Notes: generated by a model from the letters alone, not told the origin. A stretch of DNA of 64,000 nt from Epidermidibacterium keratini (GCF_009834025.1 NZ_CP047156.1:1-64000); one strand, 5' to 3'; counted from the stretch's first letter, positions 15,961-25,254 are shown. Numbers and translations are program-made.

Positions 15961-17361
15961 ATGGAGCGCACGGCACCAGAAAACATCTCTACTGTCGGGC
16001 AGTTGCGAGCCTCCGGGCACCGTCATCGCACGGTCGCCGAAGAGCTGCGCGACAACCTGCTGACCTACCTTCGAAACGGCGAAGACGCCTTCCCCGGCAT
16101 CGTCGGTTTCGACGACACTGTCCTTCCCCAGGTCCAGCGAGCGATCCTCGCCGGACACGACTTCGTGCTGCTCGGGGAGCGCGGCCAGGGCAAGACGCGC
16201 CTGATGCGCAGCCTCGTGGCGTTGCTCGATGAGTGGACGCCGGTCATTGAGGGCTCGGAGCTCAACGAGCATCCCTACGCGCCGATCTCGCGCGGGTCGA
16301 TCGCCCGGGCTGAGGAGCTCGGCGATGATCTACCGGTGTCCTGGTGGCACCGCGACGAGCGGTACGGCGAGAAGCTCGCGACCCCAGACACCAGCGTGGG
16401 TGACCTGATCGGCGACGTCGACCCGACGAAGATCGCCGAGGGACGACGACTCGGCGACCCGGAGACCGTGCACTATGGGCTGCTGCCGCGCTATAACCGC
16501 GGCCTCTTCGGTCTCAACGAGCTTCCTGACCTCGCCGAACGAATCCAGGTGGGACTCTTCAACGTGCTCGAGGAGCGCGATATCCAGATCCGCGGCTACG
16601 CCCTGCGGCTGCCGCTAGATGTTTTCCTCATCGCCTCGGCGAATCCCGAGGACTACACCAACCGCGGACGGATCATCACCCCGCTAAAAGACCGGTTCGG
16701 CGCGGAGATCCGCACGCACTACCCGCTCGACGCGGAGACCGACGTGGAGCTGATCGCCCAGGAGGCTCAGACGGTCGCGCCGGTGCCCTACCACCTGATG
16801 CGGGTAGTCGGCGAGCTCACGTCGCAGCTGCGTGAGTCGAGCTCGATCGACCAGCGCTCGGGCGTGTCATCGCGGTTCGCGATCGCTGCGACCGAGTCGC
16901 TTGCCGCCTCGGCACTTCGCCGCGGGGCAATCGCGGGTGAAGAGTCCCCCGTCGCGCGGATCGGCGATCTCCGGCCGGTGCTCGGCAGTCTGACCGGCAA
17001 GCTCGAGTTCGAGATGGGTGAGGAAGGACGCGAGGAAGAGATTCTGGAGCATCTGCTGCGGATCTCGACCGCGCATGTCTTCCACGAGCTACTGCGTGGA
17101 CACGACCTCCACGGCTTCACCGCAGTGTTCGAGGAGGACACCACCGTCGAGACCGGAGACCTGGTCGCCGCGCAGTCGCTGCTCGATCAGGTCGGACGCA
17201 TCGACGGGCTCGCCGACGTACTCGCCAGGCTCAAGGTCGACGAGGCCGACATCGGCCCGGGTCCCGTCGCGGCGGCGATCGAGTTCGTGCTCGAAGGGCT
17301 GTATCTGACCAAACGGCTGTCAAAGGACGACGTGGACGGCCGCGCCGTGTACGGAAGCTGA
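15961..17361 (+). CDS. MoxR/magnesium-chelatase-like AAA+ ATPase
   Basis: 466 residues. Walker A GERGQGKTR lies at about 69-77; the Walker B-like LFGLNELPDL has Asn before Glu; sensor IASANPEDYTNRG is followed by PLKDRFGAEI. This matches the BchI-like MoxR subfamily that is encoded beside VWA-domain proteins and acts as a chaperone inserting metals or remodelling complexes. Eight bases separate it from the VWA gene, so the pair is co-transcribed and presumably forms one complex. Confidence 0.88.
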   Translation: MERTAPENISTVGQLRASGHRHRTVAEELRDNLLTYLRNGEDAFPGIVGFDDTVLPQVQRAILAGHDFVLLGERGQGKTRLMRSLVALLDEWTPVIEGSELNEHPYAPISRGSIARAEELGDDLPVSWWHRDERYGEKLATPDTSVGDLIGDVDPTKIAEGRRLGDPETVHYGLLPRYNRGLFGLNELPDLAERIQVGLFNVLEERDIQIRGYALRLPLDVFLIASANPEDYTNRGRIITPLKDRFGAEIRTHYPLDAETDVELIAQEAQTVAPVPYHLMRVVGELTSQLRESSSIDQRSGVSSRFAIAATESLAASALRRGAIAGEESPVARIGDLRPVLGSLTGKLEFEMGEEGREEEILEHLLRISTAHVFHELLRGHDLHGFTAVFEEDTTVETGDLVAAQSLLDQVGRIDGLADVLARLKVDEADIGPGPVAAAIEFVLEGLYLTKRLSKDDVDGRAVYGS

Positions 17362-17368
17362 GCACGAC

Positions 17369-19342
17369 ATGAGCCCACGCGGACACAACTACCGCTACGG
17401 TTCGTGGCACGACGGACCGGATCCGCTCGCAGCGCCGCTAGACGTGCGTGGTGCCGCTCTTGACGTCGGGCGCTCGATGCTCGGCGGTCGCAACGTTCGT
17501 GATGCGGTGCGCGAACTGCTGCGGCGAGGTCAGCGTGACCGGCCGGGACTCGATGAGCTACGCAAGAAGATTCGAGAACGCCGCAACCAGCTGCGCAAAC
17601 GCGGCAACCTCGGCGGAGCGCTCGATCGGGCTCGTGCGGCCCTCGACCAGGCTCTTGCCACCGAGCGGGAGCAGCTCGCGTCCGAGGACACCGACCAGGC
17701 GCGGTTCGATGAGATGCTTCTCGATGAGCTGCCCGACTCAGTGTCGTCTGCGATGCAGGAACTTGACAGCTATGACTGGCATTCCGACGAGGCGCGGCAA
17801 CAGTACGAGCAGATCAAGGCCGGGCTGCGTGAGCAGGTGCTCGACCAGCAGTTCAACGGCATCAAGCAGGCGCTGCAGAACCCCGATCCCGAGGCGATGC
17901 AGCGGGTACGCGACATGATGGCCGACCTCAACTCGCTGCTTGCCGCCCATGCGCGCGGGGAGGACACCGAGCAGCAGTTCGCCGACTTCATGGACAAGCA
18001 CGGCGACTTCTTCCCGGACAATCCGAAGGATGTCGACGAGCTCATCGACCAGCTCGCCCGCCAGCAAGCCGAGGCCGAGCGCCTCTTGCGGTCGATGACC
18101 CCCGAGCAGCGCGCCGAGATCGAGAGCTTGATCGAGCAGGCGATGAGCGACGTCGATCTCGCCTCGCAGATGGCCCAGCTGCGTGACAACCTGCAAAACC
18201 TGCGGCCCGGAATGATGCGCGGCCAAGGGATGCCGGTGAACGGTGAGCAGCCTCTCAACTACGGCGAGGCCGCGGGCGTTATCGGCGAGCTGACCGACCT
18301 GGAGGCGCTCGATCGCCAGCTGGGTCAGGACTACCCGGGATCGACCCTCGACGACGTCGACGTCGAGGCCCTGGAGCGCCAGCTCGGGTCGGCCGCCACT
18401 CGCGATCTGCAGGCGTTGCGCGAGCTGGAGGCCGAGCTGCAGCGACAGGGGTTCGTGCGCCGCGAGGGCGGCAAGCTTTCCTTGACGCCCAAGGCATTGC
18501 GACAGCTCGGTGAAAGCACGCTGCGACGGATCTTCGCCGACATCCGCAGCCAGCAACAGGGCCGGCATGAGGAACCACGCACCGGATCGGCCGACGATCG
18601 CACCGGCGCCTACCTTCCGTGGCACTTCGGGTCTGAGCAGCCGATCGACGCGGTCCGCACCGTCACCAACGCCGTACTCCGCACCGCTGGCGATGAACGA
18701 TCAGATGATCGGCTGCGGCTGGTGGCAGACGACTTCGTCGTCGCCGAGACCGAGCGACGTAGCCGGGCGGCCGTAGCGTTGCTGGTCGACCTGTCGTTCT
18801 CGATGGTGCAGCAAGACCGTTGGGAGCCGATGAAGGAGACAGCGCTGGCGCTCGCCCATCTCGTCGAGACGCGGTTCCGCCAGGACGCGCTGCAGATCAT
18901 CGGCTTCAACATCATGGCTCAGCCGCTCAGTGCGCTTGAGCTCGCCGAGGTCGAACCGGAGTGGGTGCAAGGCACCAACCTCGAGCACGCGATGCTGCTC
19001 GCGGGCCGGCACCTGCGCCGCCACCCCGACGCCGAGCCCGTCGTACTCGTCGTGACCGATGGCGAGCCGACCGCCCACTTGGTCGACGGCGAACCGTGGT
19101 TTGACTGGCCGACGACTCCGGCATGTGTGCGCGCCACGGTGCGTCAGGTCGATGAGCTCTCGCGTTACGGCGCAAGCATCAACTTCTTCCGTCTGGGCGA
19201 AGATCCAGGGCTGGAGCGGTTTATCGATGCGACCGCGCGACGGTGTGGTGGACGGGTCTTCTCCCCCAGCCTGCGGCGGCTCGGCGAGTACGTCGTCTCG
19301 GACTACCTGCAGGCCCGACGCGGCAGACGCGGCGCCGCCTGA
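17369..19342 (+). CDS. VWA-domain protein partner of the MoxR-like ATPase
   Basis: 657 residues. The first ~430 residues are highly charged and helical, with long E/Q/R-rich coiled-coil stretches (RKKIRERRNQLRKR; QQAEAERLLRSMTPEQRAEIE). The C-terminal ~200 residues are a von Willebrand A domain with a complete MIDAS: DLSFS (DxSxS), the GTNLEHAM threonine and VVTDGEPT. No signal peptide, so it is cytoplasmic. It probably serves as the metal-binding adaptor for the adjacent AAA+ ATPase. The substrate is unknown. Confidence 0.87.
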   Translation: MSPRGHNYRYGSWHDGPDPLAAPLDVRGAALDVGRSMLGGRNVRDAVRELLRRGQRDRPGLDELRKKIRERRNQLRKRGNLGGALDRARAALDQALATEREQLASEDTDQARFDEMLLDELPDSVSSAMQELDSYDWHSDEARQQYEQIKAGLREQVLDQQFNGIKQALQNPDPEAMQRVRDMMADLNSLLAAHARGEDTEQQFADFMDKHGDFFPDNPKDVDELIDQLARQQAEAERLLRSMTPEQRAEIESLIEQAMSDVDLASQMAQLRDNLQNLRPGMMRGQGMPVNGEQPLNYGEAAGVIGELTDLEALDRQLGQDYPGSTLDDVDVEALERQLGSAATRDLQALRELEAELQRQGFVRREGGKLSLTPKALRQLGESTLRRIFADIRSQQQGRHEEPRTGSADDRTGAYLPWHFGSEQPIDAVRTVTNAVLRTAGDERSDDRLRLVADDFVVAETERRSRAAVALLVDLSFSMVQQDRWEPMKETALALAHLVETRFRQDALQIIGFNIMAQPLSALELAEVEPEWVQGTNLEHAMLLAGRHLRRHPDAEPVVLVVTDGEPTAHLVDGEPWFDWPTTPACVRATVRQVDELSRYGASINFFRLGEDPGLERFIDATARRCGGRVFSPSLRRLGEYVVSDYLQARRGRRGAA

Positions 19343-19402
19343 CCACCAGCAGCCCGCCCCACACTTCGGTGGTCGAGCAGGCCGAGGAACGAGGCCGGTT
19401 GT

Positions 19403-19439
19403 CGAGACCTCGAGACCTCGAGACCTCGAGACCTCGAGA
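19403..19439. repeat. 8-bp tandem repeat CGAGACCT x4.6
   Basis: Four perfect CGAGACCT units (19403-19434) followed by CGAGA, in the 97 bp gap between the VWA gene and the convergent eutC. A simple-sequence expansion. Each junction contains a CTCGAG palindrome. No function is evident. Confidence 0.8.
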
Positions 19440-20171
19440 TCACTGCGGGAGGTCGCCGGCGGTGTCCTTAAGCCGTACGCCGGACTCCCCCAGCTCACGG
19501 GCTCCGCGCACCAACGCGGCGAGTACGCCGGCCGCCCGCTCGTAGCCCAGCCCGTCCGGTGGGTGCACATTGCTGATGCAGTTGCGACGCGAGTCCGGCA
19601 GCCCGATCTGGGGCTGATGGGTCAGGTAGATGCCTAGACTCGCCGGCACACTCAGCCCGGGCCGCTCGCCGATCATCATCACGACGGTCGACACGCCAAG
19701 CGCCGCACCGATGTGGTCGCTTAGTGCAACGCGCGCGTGCACCGCAACCACCGGCGGCGCGACGCGCAGCGAGGCGCCAAGCGAGTCCACAATCGCCTTC
19801 GCCAGCGGCAGTCCGTGCTCGTGCACAGCCGTCGCCGACAACCCGTCAGCGACCACGAGGGCGACGTCGGCGTCGACCGACGCCAGCGTGAGCGCCTCAC
19901 CCGGCATCCGGCCAAGATCCGGCCGCCGCAGGTACTCCGCTCGGTCACGGGCAGCGGAGGCCACGACCGAGGAACGGCCCAGACCCAGGGAGTCCAGCCC
20001 GTCGCGCGTTCGCTCGACATCTAGCGCTTCATGCACCGCGTCGCGAGCAAGCGCATGTGAGGCTCGCAGGTCGAGCACTACATCTGTGCCGAGGCGATCG
20101 CCCGACCGGCGCAGTCCGATACGCGCCGGCGTGAACCGGCGCAGGCTCTCCCACAGCTCGAGCTCACTCAT
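19440..20171 (-). CDS. eutC: Ethanolamine ammonia-lyase small subunit
   Basis: EutC, 243 residues, binds adenosylcobalamin together with EutB to convert ethanolamine to acetaldehyde and ammonia. Family features include the N-terminal RFTPARIGLRRSGDRLGT, VALVVADGLSATAVHEHG and the C-terminal SRRNCISNVHPPDGLGYERAA. ATG 20171 overlaps the eutB stop (ATGA). It is shorter than the E. coli protein (295) because the variable N-terminal region is missing, which is common outside enterobacteria. Confidence 0.94.
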   Translation of the reverse strand: MSELELWESLRRFTPARIGLRRSGDRLGTDVVLDLRASHALARDAVHEALDVERTRDGLDSLGLGRSSVVASAARDRAEYLRRPDLGRMPGEALTLASVDADVALVVADGLSATAVHEHGLPLAKAIVDSLGASLRVAPPVVAVHARVALSDHIGAALGVSTVVMMIGERPGLSVPASLGIYLTHQPQIGLPDSRRNCISNVHPPDGLGYERAAGVLAALVRGARELGESGVRLKDTAGDLPQ

Positions 20172-21586
20172 GACTCGACCATCCGCAACAACGCCGACAT
20201 GCGATCGCTTGCGGGCAGCCGCTCGACGATCAGCCCGTCCGGGTCCAACATCTCTTGCGCCGCAAGCCATTCTTCGAACTCGGGAGCAACTCGCTTCCCC
20301 AGCACTCGCCGCACGTATAGCGCGTCGTGCGGTGACGTCGACTGATAGCCCAGCATCACGTCGTCAGAGCCGGGTACGGCGATCACGAAGTTGACGCCGG
20401 CCGCACCGAGGAGCGTGAGCAGCGTGTCCATGTCGTCTGCGTCAGCTTCGGCGTGGTTGGTGTAGCAGACATCCACGCCCATGGGCACGCCGAGCAGCTT
20501 GCCGCAGAAGTGGTCCTCGATTCCGGCTCGGATGATCTGCTTGCCGTCATACAGGTACTCCGGGCCGATGAAGCCGACCACCGTGTTCACGAGCAGCGGG
20601 TCGAGCTCGCGCGCGACGGCGTACGCCCGCGCTTCCATCGTCTGCTGGTCGATTGGCGCGCCGCCGATGCCGATGTGCCCGCCGGCGCTCAATGCCGAGC
20701 CCTGCCCGGTCTCCAGATACATAACGTTGTCACCGACCGTGCCGCGACCCAGCGAGCGGGCGGCGTCGTTGGCCTCCCGGAGGACGGCGAGATCGACCCC
20801 GAACCCGCGGTTGGCTACCTCCGACCCCGCGACAGACTGGAAGGGGAGATCCACTGGGGCGCCGCGAGAGATCAGCTCGATCGTCGTGGTGACGTGGGTG
20901 AGCACGCAGGTCTGCATCGGGATGGCGTAGCGCGAACGCACGTCGTCCAGCAGCCGCAGCAGGTCCTCGGCGGCGCGCGCCGAGTCACTCACCGGGTTGA
21001 TCCCGACGACGGCATCACCGCTTCCGAGCAGCAAGCCATCCAGGACAGCGGCCGCCACTCCTCGCGGGTCGTCGGTCGGGTGGTTCGGCTGCAACCGGGT
21101 GGACAGCCGTCCCGGTAGGCCGACTGTCGTACGGAACGCCGCCGACACCTCTAACACCGATGAAACCGCAACCATGTCAGCGATCCCCATGAGCTTGCTG
21201 CACGCGGCGACCATCTCCGGTGTCAGGCCGGCGCTCAACGACTCGATGTCCTCGGACCCGCCGGGACGCGCCGCAGTCGCGAGCAGCCAGTCGCGCAGCT
21301 CGCCCACGCTCATCGACGCCACCGGCGCGAAGGCCGATGCATCGTGGGTGTCAACGATGAGCCGGGTGACCTCGTCCTCGTCGTACTCGATCAGTGGGCT
21401 TTCGAGGAAGTCACGTAGCGGGATCTCGGCGAGTGCGTACTGCGCGGCCACCCGCTCCGTCGCGCTCTGTGCCGCACACCCGGCGAGCTCGTCGCCGCTG
21501 CGCGACGGTGACGCCTTCGCCAGCACATCGCCCAGCCCGGCGAACTCATAGGTGTGACCACCGACCGAGTGCAGATACCGGCGCAT
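20168..21586 (-). CDS. eutB: Ethanolamine ammonia-lyase large subunit
   Basis: EutB, 472 residues, is the TIM-barrel catalytic subunit of coenzyme-B12-dependent ethanolamine ammonia-lyase. Recognisable blocks are ADMVAVS, LQPNHPTDD, DAVVGINPVSDS, YLETGQGSALSAGGHIG and CYTNHAEADADDMDTLL. A strong AAGGAGGAGG precedes the ATG and overlaps the stop of the upstream kinase gene, implying one transcript. No microcompartment shell genes or eutA reactivase are visible nearby, so the pathway is probably soluble. Acetaldehyde metabolism must be encoded elsewhere. Confidence 0.96.
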   Translation of the reverse strand: MRRYLHSVGGHTYEFAGLGDVLAKASPSRSGDELAGCAAQSATERVAAQYALAEIPLRDFLESPLIEYDEDEVTRLIVDTHDASAFAPVASMSVGELRDWLLATAARPGGSEDIESLSAGLTPEMVAACSKLMGIADMVAVSSVLEVSAAFRTTVGLPGRLSTRLQPNHPTDDPRGVAAAVLDGLLLGSGDAVVGINPVSDSARAAEDLLRLLDDVRSRYAIPMQTCVLTHVTTTIELISRGAPVDLPFQSVAGSEVANRGFGVDLAVLREANDAARSLGRGTVGDNVMYLETGQGSALSAGGHIGIGGAPIDQQTMEARAYAVARELDPLLVNTVVGFIGPEYLYDGKQIIRAGIEDHFCGKLLGVPMGVDVCYTNHAEADADDMDTLLTLLGAAGVNFVIAVPGSDDVMLGYQSTSPHDALYVRRVLGKRVAPEFEEWLAAQEMLDPDGLIVERLPASDRMSALLRMVES

Positions 21587-21595
21587 GCCTCCTCC

Positions 21596-22636
21596 TTAAA
21601 CCGCGAACTGAGCCGGATCGCGAAGCAGCTCGAGCCCCTTGTCGGCCAGGGCGTACGTCGATGCGGCGAGCTCTTCGTAGTGTGGGTCGGGTCGATATCC
21701 CTTGCGGTGTAAGCGAAGATTGAAGGCTGCGATCACGCTGAAGCGATAGCAGGCGTACGCCTTGAACCACGCTGCATCACTCACCTGCCTACCAGCGGCC
21801 TCCTGGTAGACACCGAGCAGCCACTGCGGGTCGACGACGACGCGCATCTGCGCCTGCCGGTCCGGCGCCCAGCATGTCGGATCGGTAAAGATCGAGAGCC
21901 AGCCGATATCCAGAGGCTGTGCACCGATGCCCGAGATCTCCCAGTCCACGACGCCGGTGATGGTCGCGTCCGGCAGATACATGATGTTGTTGGTGTGGAA
22001 GTCACCGTGGAAGATACCGACCGGCGGCGCGGCCGGCACCGAGTCGAGCAGCGCGACGGCCAGCTGCTCAGCGCGCTCGCCCATCTGCGGTTCGGCCGCC
22101 TTCGCCTGCAGGCCTCGCCAGAACCCAACATCGGCGGGGAGGTCCCGTGGCTCCTCCCAGCCATCGAGCTCGGTGCGCCAGTCGATCGCATGGATCCGCG
22201 CAAGCGTCTGGGCGGCGTGTGCCACGAACGGCTCAACGCCGTCGGCGCCGACCGGCACAGAGCCTGCGTCGCTGCCCATGTGCAACGGTGCGCCGGGCAG
22301 GAAGCGCTGCACGAAGGCATCGGTGCCAAACCACGCCGGGTCATCGCTCGACCACTCCACTGCTGCGACCGGAATCCCGTTGCGCTGCAGGACATTCAGC
22401 AGCGGGACCTGGCGCAGTACGTCGGTGTTTCCCCGCTTGGTGACCCCTGGCGGTGCCAGTCGAATCACCCGCCGCGCAGCTCCCGAGCCGTCGTCGACGC
22501 CAAAGCCGAAGCTCAGTCCCGCGTTGCCGGGCATCTTGGTGACGTCATCGACCCGGACGTCAGCGCCGTACTGTGCCTCTGCCCAACGTTGCAGCGCCGG
22601 CGCGAGATCTTCTGCAGTCACGGGGTGATCGTTCAT
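21596..22636 (-). CDS. Phosphotransferase of the APH/ACAD10-like kinase fold, linked to eutBC
   Basis: 346 residues with the aminoglycoside/choline-kinase fold. The catalytic loop is HGDFHTNNIMY (HGDxHxxN) and the metal site VVDWEISG (D of the DFG-equivalent). The N-lobe has GNAGLSFGFGV as nucleotide loop. This subfamily resembles ACAD10-type kinases acting on hydroxylated acyl or small-alcohol substrates. It is the first gene of an operon with eutB and eutC, ten bases apart, so an amino-alcohol substrate is an attractive but unproven idea. Confidence 0.8.
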   Translation of the reverse strand: MNDHPVTAEDLAPALQRWAEAQYGADVRVDDVTKMPGNAGLSFGFGVDDGSGAARRVIRLAPPGVTKRGNTDVLRQVPLLNVLQRNGIPVAAVEWSSDDPAWFGTDAFVQRFLPGAPLHMGSDAGSVPVGADGVEPFVAHAAQTLARIHAIDWRTELDGWEEPRDLPADVGFWRGLQAKAAEPQMGERAEQLAVALLDSVPAAPPVGIFHGDFHTNNIMYLPDATITGVVDWEISGIGAQPLDIGWLSIFTDPTCWAPDRQAQMRVVVDPQWLLGVYQEAAGRQVSDAAWFKAYACYRFSVIAAFNLRLHRKGYRPDPHYEELAASTYALADKGLELLRDPAQFAV

Positions 22637-22756
22637 CGGTCCATCACACCACGAACGCCCGGTCGGGACGACACAACCGAATGCCGTTCTGTTTTTGCAT
22701 CGTTCGCATGGCTAAACTTCGACAAGCGGCGCCGCGTCGCGGGAGGGAATCGTAGG

Positions 22757-23425
22757 TTGATCGACAAACGCGTGAGCACGATGGCCGAGGCACTGAGCGG
22801 AGTTGAGGACGGGGCGACGATTCTGGTCGGCGGCTTCGGCTCAGCGGGGCTGCCCACCGATCTCGTCGAAGCCCTGCTGGACACCAGCGCCACCGACCTC
22901 ACGGTGGTATGCAACAACGCCGGCGGCGACGACACCCCGATCGCACGACTGATCTGGGAGAAACGAATCCGCAGGTTCATCTGCTCCTACCCTCGCTCCG
23001 TCAGCGGTGCGCACCAGGTTAAGAAGCGCTGGGAGGAGGGCAGTTTTGAGCTCGAGCTCGTTCCGCAAGGCACGATGAGCGAGCGCATGCGGGCAGCCGG
23101 CGCCGGGCTCGGTGGCTTCTTCACCCCCACTGCGGGCGGAACCATGCTGGCCGAGGGCAAGGAGACCCGGATGATCGGCGGTCGGCTCCATGTCTTCGAA
23201 GAGCCGCTGCCTGGCGACTACGCGCTGATCAAGGCCGATACCGCCGACCGGTGGGGAAACCTGACCTATCACGCGTCGGGGCGTAATTTTGGACCGACCA
23301 TGGCGAGCGCTGCAGCGACTACCGTGGTGCAGGTACGACAGTTCGTCGAGCTCGGTGAGCTCGACCCCGAGCAGATCATCACCCCAGGAATCTTCGTTGA
23401 CCGGGTAATCGAGGTGGGAGCATGA
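22757..23425 (+). CDS. 3-oxoacid CoA-transferase subunit A
   Basis: 222 residues from TTG 22757 (LIDKRVSTMAEAL) with GGGAGGG nine bases upstream. It is the alpha subunit of a two-subunit family I CoA-transferase (ScoA/PcaI/AtoD type). Conserved VGGFGSAGLP is the CoA-binding GxGxxG-like site. Also present: VPQGTMSERMRAAGAGLGGFFTPT and ALIKADTADRWGNL. It transfers CoA from succinyl-CoA to acetoacetate or 3-oxoadipate; the two cannot be told apart here. The stop overlaps subunit B. Confidence 0.9.
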   Translation: MIDKRVSTMAEALSGVEDGATILVGGFGSAGLPTDLVEALLDTSATDLTVVCNNAGGDDTPIARLIWEKRIRRFICSYPRSVSGAHQVKKRWEEGSFELELVPQGTMSERMRAAGAGLGGFFTPTAGGTMLAEGKETRMIGGRLHVFEEPLPGDYALIKADTADRWGNLTYHASGRNFGPTMASAAATTVVQVRQFVELGELDPEQIITPGIFVDRVIEVGA

Positions 23426-24087
23426 CGCAGACCGACGCACCCCAGACACAGACGACGCGTGGCTGGTCACGCGCCGAGATCGCCGCGCGCATCGCCGCCG
23501 ACATCACCGACGGGTCCTACGTCAACCTGGGAATCGGAATGCCGACCGCCGTGGGCGATGCGCTGCCGGACGACAAAGAGATCGTGCTGCACAGCGAAAA
23601 CGGGATCATCGGGATGGGCGGCTATGCCACCACCGAGCAGGAGGATCCCGACATCATCAACGCCGGCAAGGAGTTCGTGACGCTGGTGACCGGTGCGTCG
23701 TACGTGCACCACACCGACTCGTTCATGATCATGCGCGGCGGGCACCTTGACTTCTCCGTGCTGGGTGCGTTTGAGGTCTCGATGGCCGGCGACCTCGCGA
23801 ACTGGTCGACCGGCGACATGTCTCGCCTGCCCGGGGTCGGCGGGGCGATGGATCTCGCGGTCGGCGCCAAGAAGGTCTACGTGATGATGAACCACACTGA
23901 CGCGCAGGGCCGCAGCAAGCTCGTCACCGGTTGCCGGTTCCCGCTCACGGCGGTCAACGTGGTCGACCGGGTCTACACCAACCTCGGCGTTTTCGAGGTG
24001 GCCGGTGACGGTTTTCGCGTCGTCGAGCTAGCCCCCGGGATCGACGAGGCGTACGCCGCAGAGCACACTGACGCACCGCTGGTGTAG
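23422..24087 (+). CDS. 3-oxoacid CoA-transferase subunit B
   Basis: 221 residues, catalytic beta subunit. The nucleophilic glutamate is in SENGIIGMG (E about 54), and the YVNLGIGMPTAVGD and LAVGAKKVYVMMNHTD blocks are typical of ScoB/PcaJ. ATGA overlap with subunit A. No ketone-body or beta-ketoadipate pathway genes accompany it, so the acceptor stays open. Confidence 0.92.
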   Translation: MTQTDAPQTQTTRGWSRAEIAARIAADITDGSYVNLGIGMPTAVGDALPDDKEIVLHSENGIIGMGGYATTEQEDPDIINAGKEFVTLVTGASYVHHTDSFMIMRGGHLDFSVLGAFEVSMAGDLANWSTGDMSRLPGVGGAMDLAVGAKKVYVMMNHTDAQGRSKLVTGCRFPLTAVNVVDRVYTNLGVFEVAGDGFRVVELAPGIDEAYAAEHTDAPLV

Positions 24088-24089
24088 CG

Positions 24090-24665
24090 ATGTCCGCCGA
24101 GCCCGACGCCGTCACGCGAGCGATGCAGATCGCCGATCGCACCGGCTTCTTGCGCTCACGCGAGCGCAAGCACGCCGGGCGTGACGAGCCGCTACCGATT
24201 GGGTCGGGAGGCACGAACTCCCAGCCCTCGACCGTCGCAGCGATGTTGCGGCTGCTCGATACTCGCGCCGGCGATCGGGTGCTCGATGTCGGCGCGGGCT
24301 CCGGCTGGACGACGGCAATCCTGTCCGAGCTCGTCGGGGCGCAGGGCCAGGTCATCGGTGTCGAGCTGGAACCCGCACTCGTGGACTTCGCGCAAGACAA
24401 CCTCACGCGGTACGGCGCCCCCCACGCGAGCATCGAGCAGGCCAGAGACGACGTCTTCGGCTGGCCCGATGCAGCGCCGTACGACCGGATCCTGGTCTCG
24501 GCAATGGCCGACGAGGTGCCCACCGATCTGATCGACCAGCTCACCGAAACCGGACTGATGGTCGTGCCGGTCAGCGGAACCATGACGGTGGTACGCCGCA
24601 CCGCGGGCGCGGTCGAGGTCTCCCGGCACGGCGCCTATCGCTTCGTCCCGCTGCGCCGGAGCTAG
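24090..24665 (+). CDS. Protein-L-isoaspartate O-methyltransferase-like methyltransferase
   Basis: 191 residues with a Pcm-type SAM-dependent fold. Substrate-side GSGGTNSQPSTVAAMLRLL matches the (G)xxxSQPxxVAxM motif of PCMT, SAM motif I is VLDVGAGSGW, and post-I is VIGVELEPAL. The C-terminus is short relative to E. coli Pcm (208). It likely repairs isoaspartyl residues or methylates a small substrate. It lies two bases after the CoA-transferase, so it is probably co-transcribed. Confidence 0.8.
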   Translation: MSAEPDAVTRAMQIADRTGFLRSRERKHAGRDEPLPIGSGGTNSQPSTVAAMLRLLDTRAGDRVLDVGAGSGWTTAILSELVGAQGQVIGVELEPALVDFAQDNLTRYGAPHASIEQARDDVFGWPDAAPYDRILVSAMADEVPTDLIDQLTETGLMVVPVSGTMTVVRRTAGAVEVSRHGAYRFVPLRRS

Positions 24666-24667
24666 CC

Positions 24668-25207
24668 GTGCGTCCCTGCCGGCTCCACCTGACCGGCGCG
24701 AGCGGCACCGGGACCACCACACTCGGCCGAGCCATCGCCACCGAGTGGTCCGTGCCGCACGCGGATGCCGACGACTACTACTGGATGCCTACCGCACCGG
24801 CCTTCACAACAAAGCGGGCAACGGACGACCGGCTCCAGCTCATGCGCGCGGTCTTCACCGGGCGCGAATCGTGGGTGCTCTCCGGTTCGGTTATGGGCTG
24901 GGGAGACCGGCTCATCCCACTCTTCGACGCGGTCGTGTTTCTCACCTTGGACAGCGATACGCGACTCAGGAGACTTCGCGATCGCGAAACCATCCGATAC
25001 GGAGCTCGACTCGAGCCCAACGGCGATCGCGAGCACGCTCACCACGAGTTCATGGCATGGGCCCAGGGGTACGACGACCCGACCTTCACCGGTCGCAACC
25101 TCGCGCGTCACGAGCAGTGGCTGGCCGACCTGTCATGTCCGGTCATTCGGCTCGATGCCACTGGCTCGGTTGACGAGCTACTCGCCGCGGTCACCGCCAT
25201 CCGGTGA
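24668..25207 (+). CDS. P-loop kinase-like protein (adenylate-kinase/FlaR-like)
   Basis: 179 residues, GTG start two bases after the methyltransferase. The P-loop reads GASGTGTTTLG: where the Walker A lysine is expected (GxxxxGK[ST]) there is threonine. The rest of the fold is kinase-like: DADDYYW acidic segment, WVLSGSVMGWG, and a lid with RLRRLRDRE. The missing lysine means either weakened nucleotide chemistry or a subfamily tolerating Thr there. Substrate unknown. Confidence 0.65.
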   Translation: MRPCRLHLTGASGTGTTTLGRAIATEWSVPHADADDYYWMPTAPAFTTKRATDDRLQLMRAVFTGRESWVLSGSVMGWGDRLIPLFDAVVFLTLDSDTRLRRLRDRETIRYGARLEPNGDREHAHHEFMAWAQGYDDPTFTGRNLARHEQWLADLSCPVIRLDATGSVDELLAAVTAIR

Positions 25208-25238
25208 GGTACGCCGCACCCGCGAGTGACGTCGTTTG

Positions 25239-25254
25239 CCCGGCAGATGCCGGG
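25239..25254. terminator. Short palindrome after the kinase-like gene
   Basis: CCCGGCA-GA-TGCCGGG, perfect 7 bp arms with a 2-nt centre, 31 bp downstream of the kinase-like stop codon. There is no following T-run. It could be a weak terminator or a protein-binding palindrome upstream of the wall protein gene. Confidence 0.3.
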
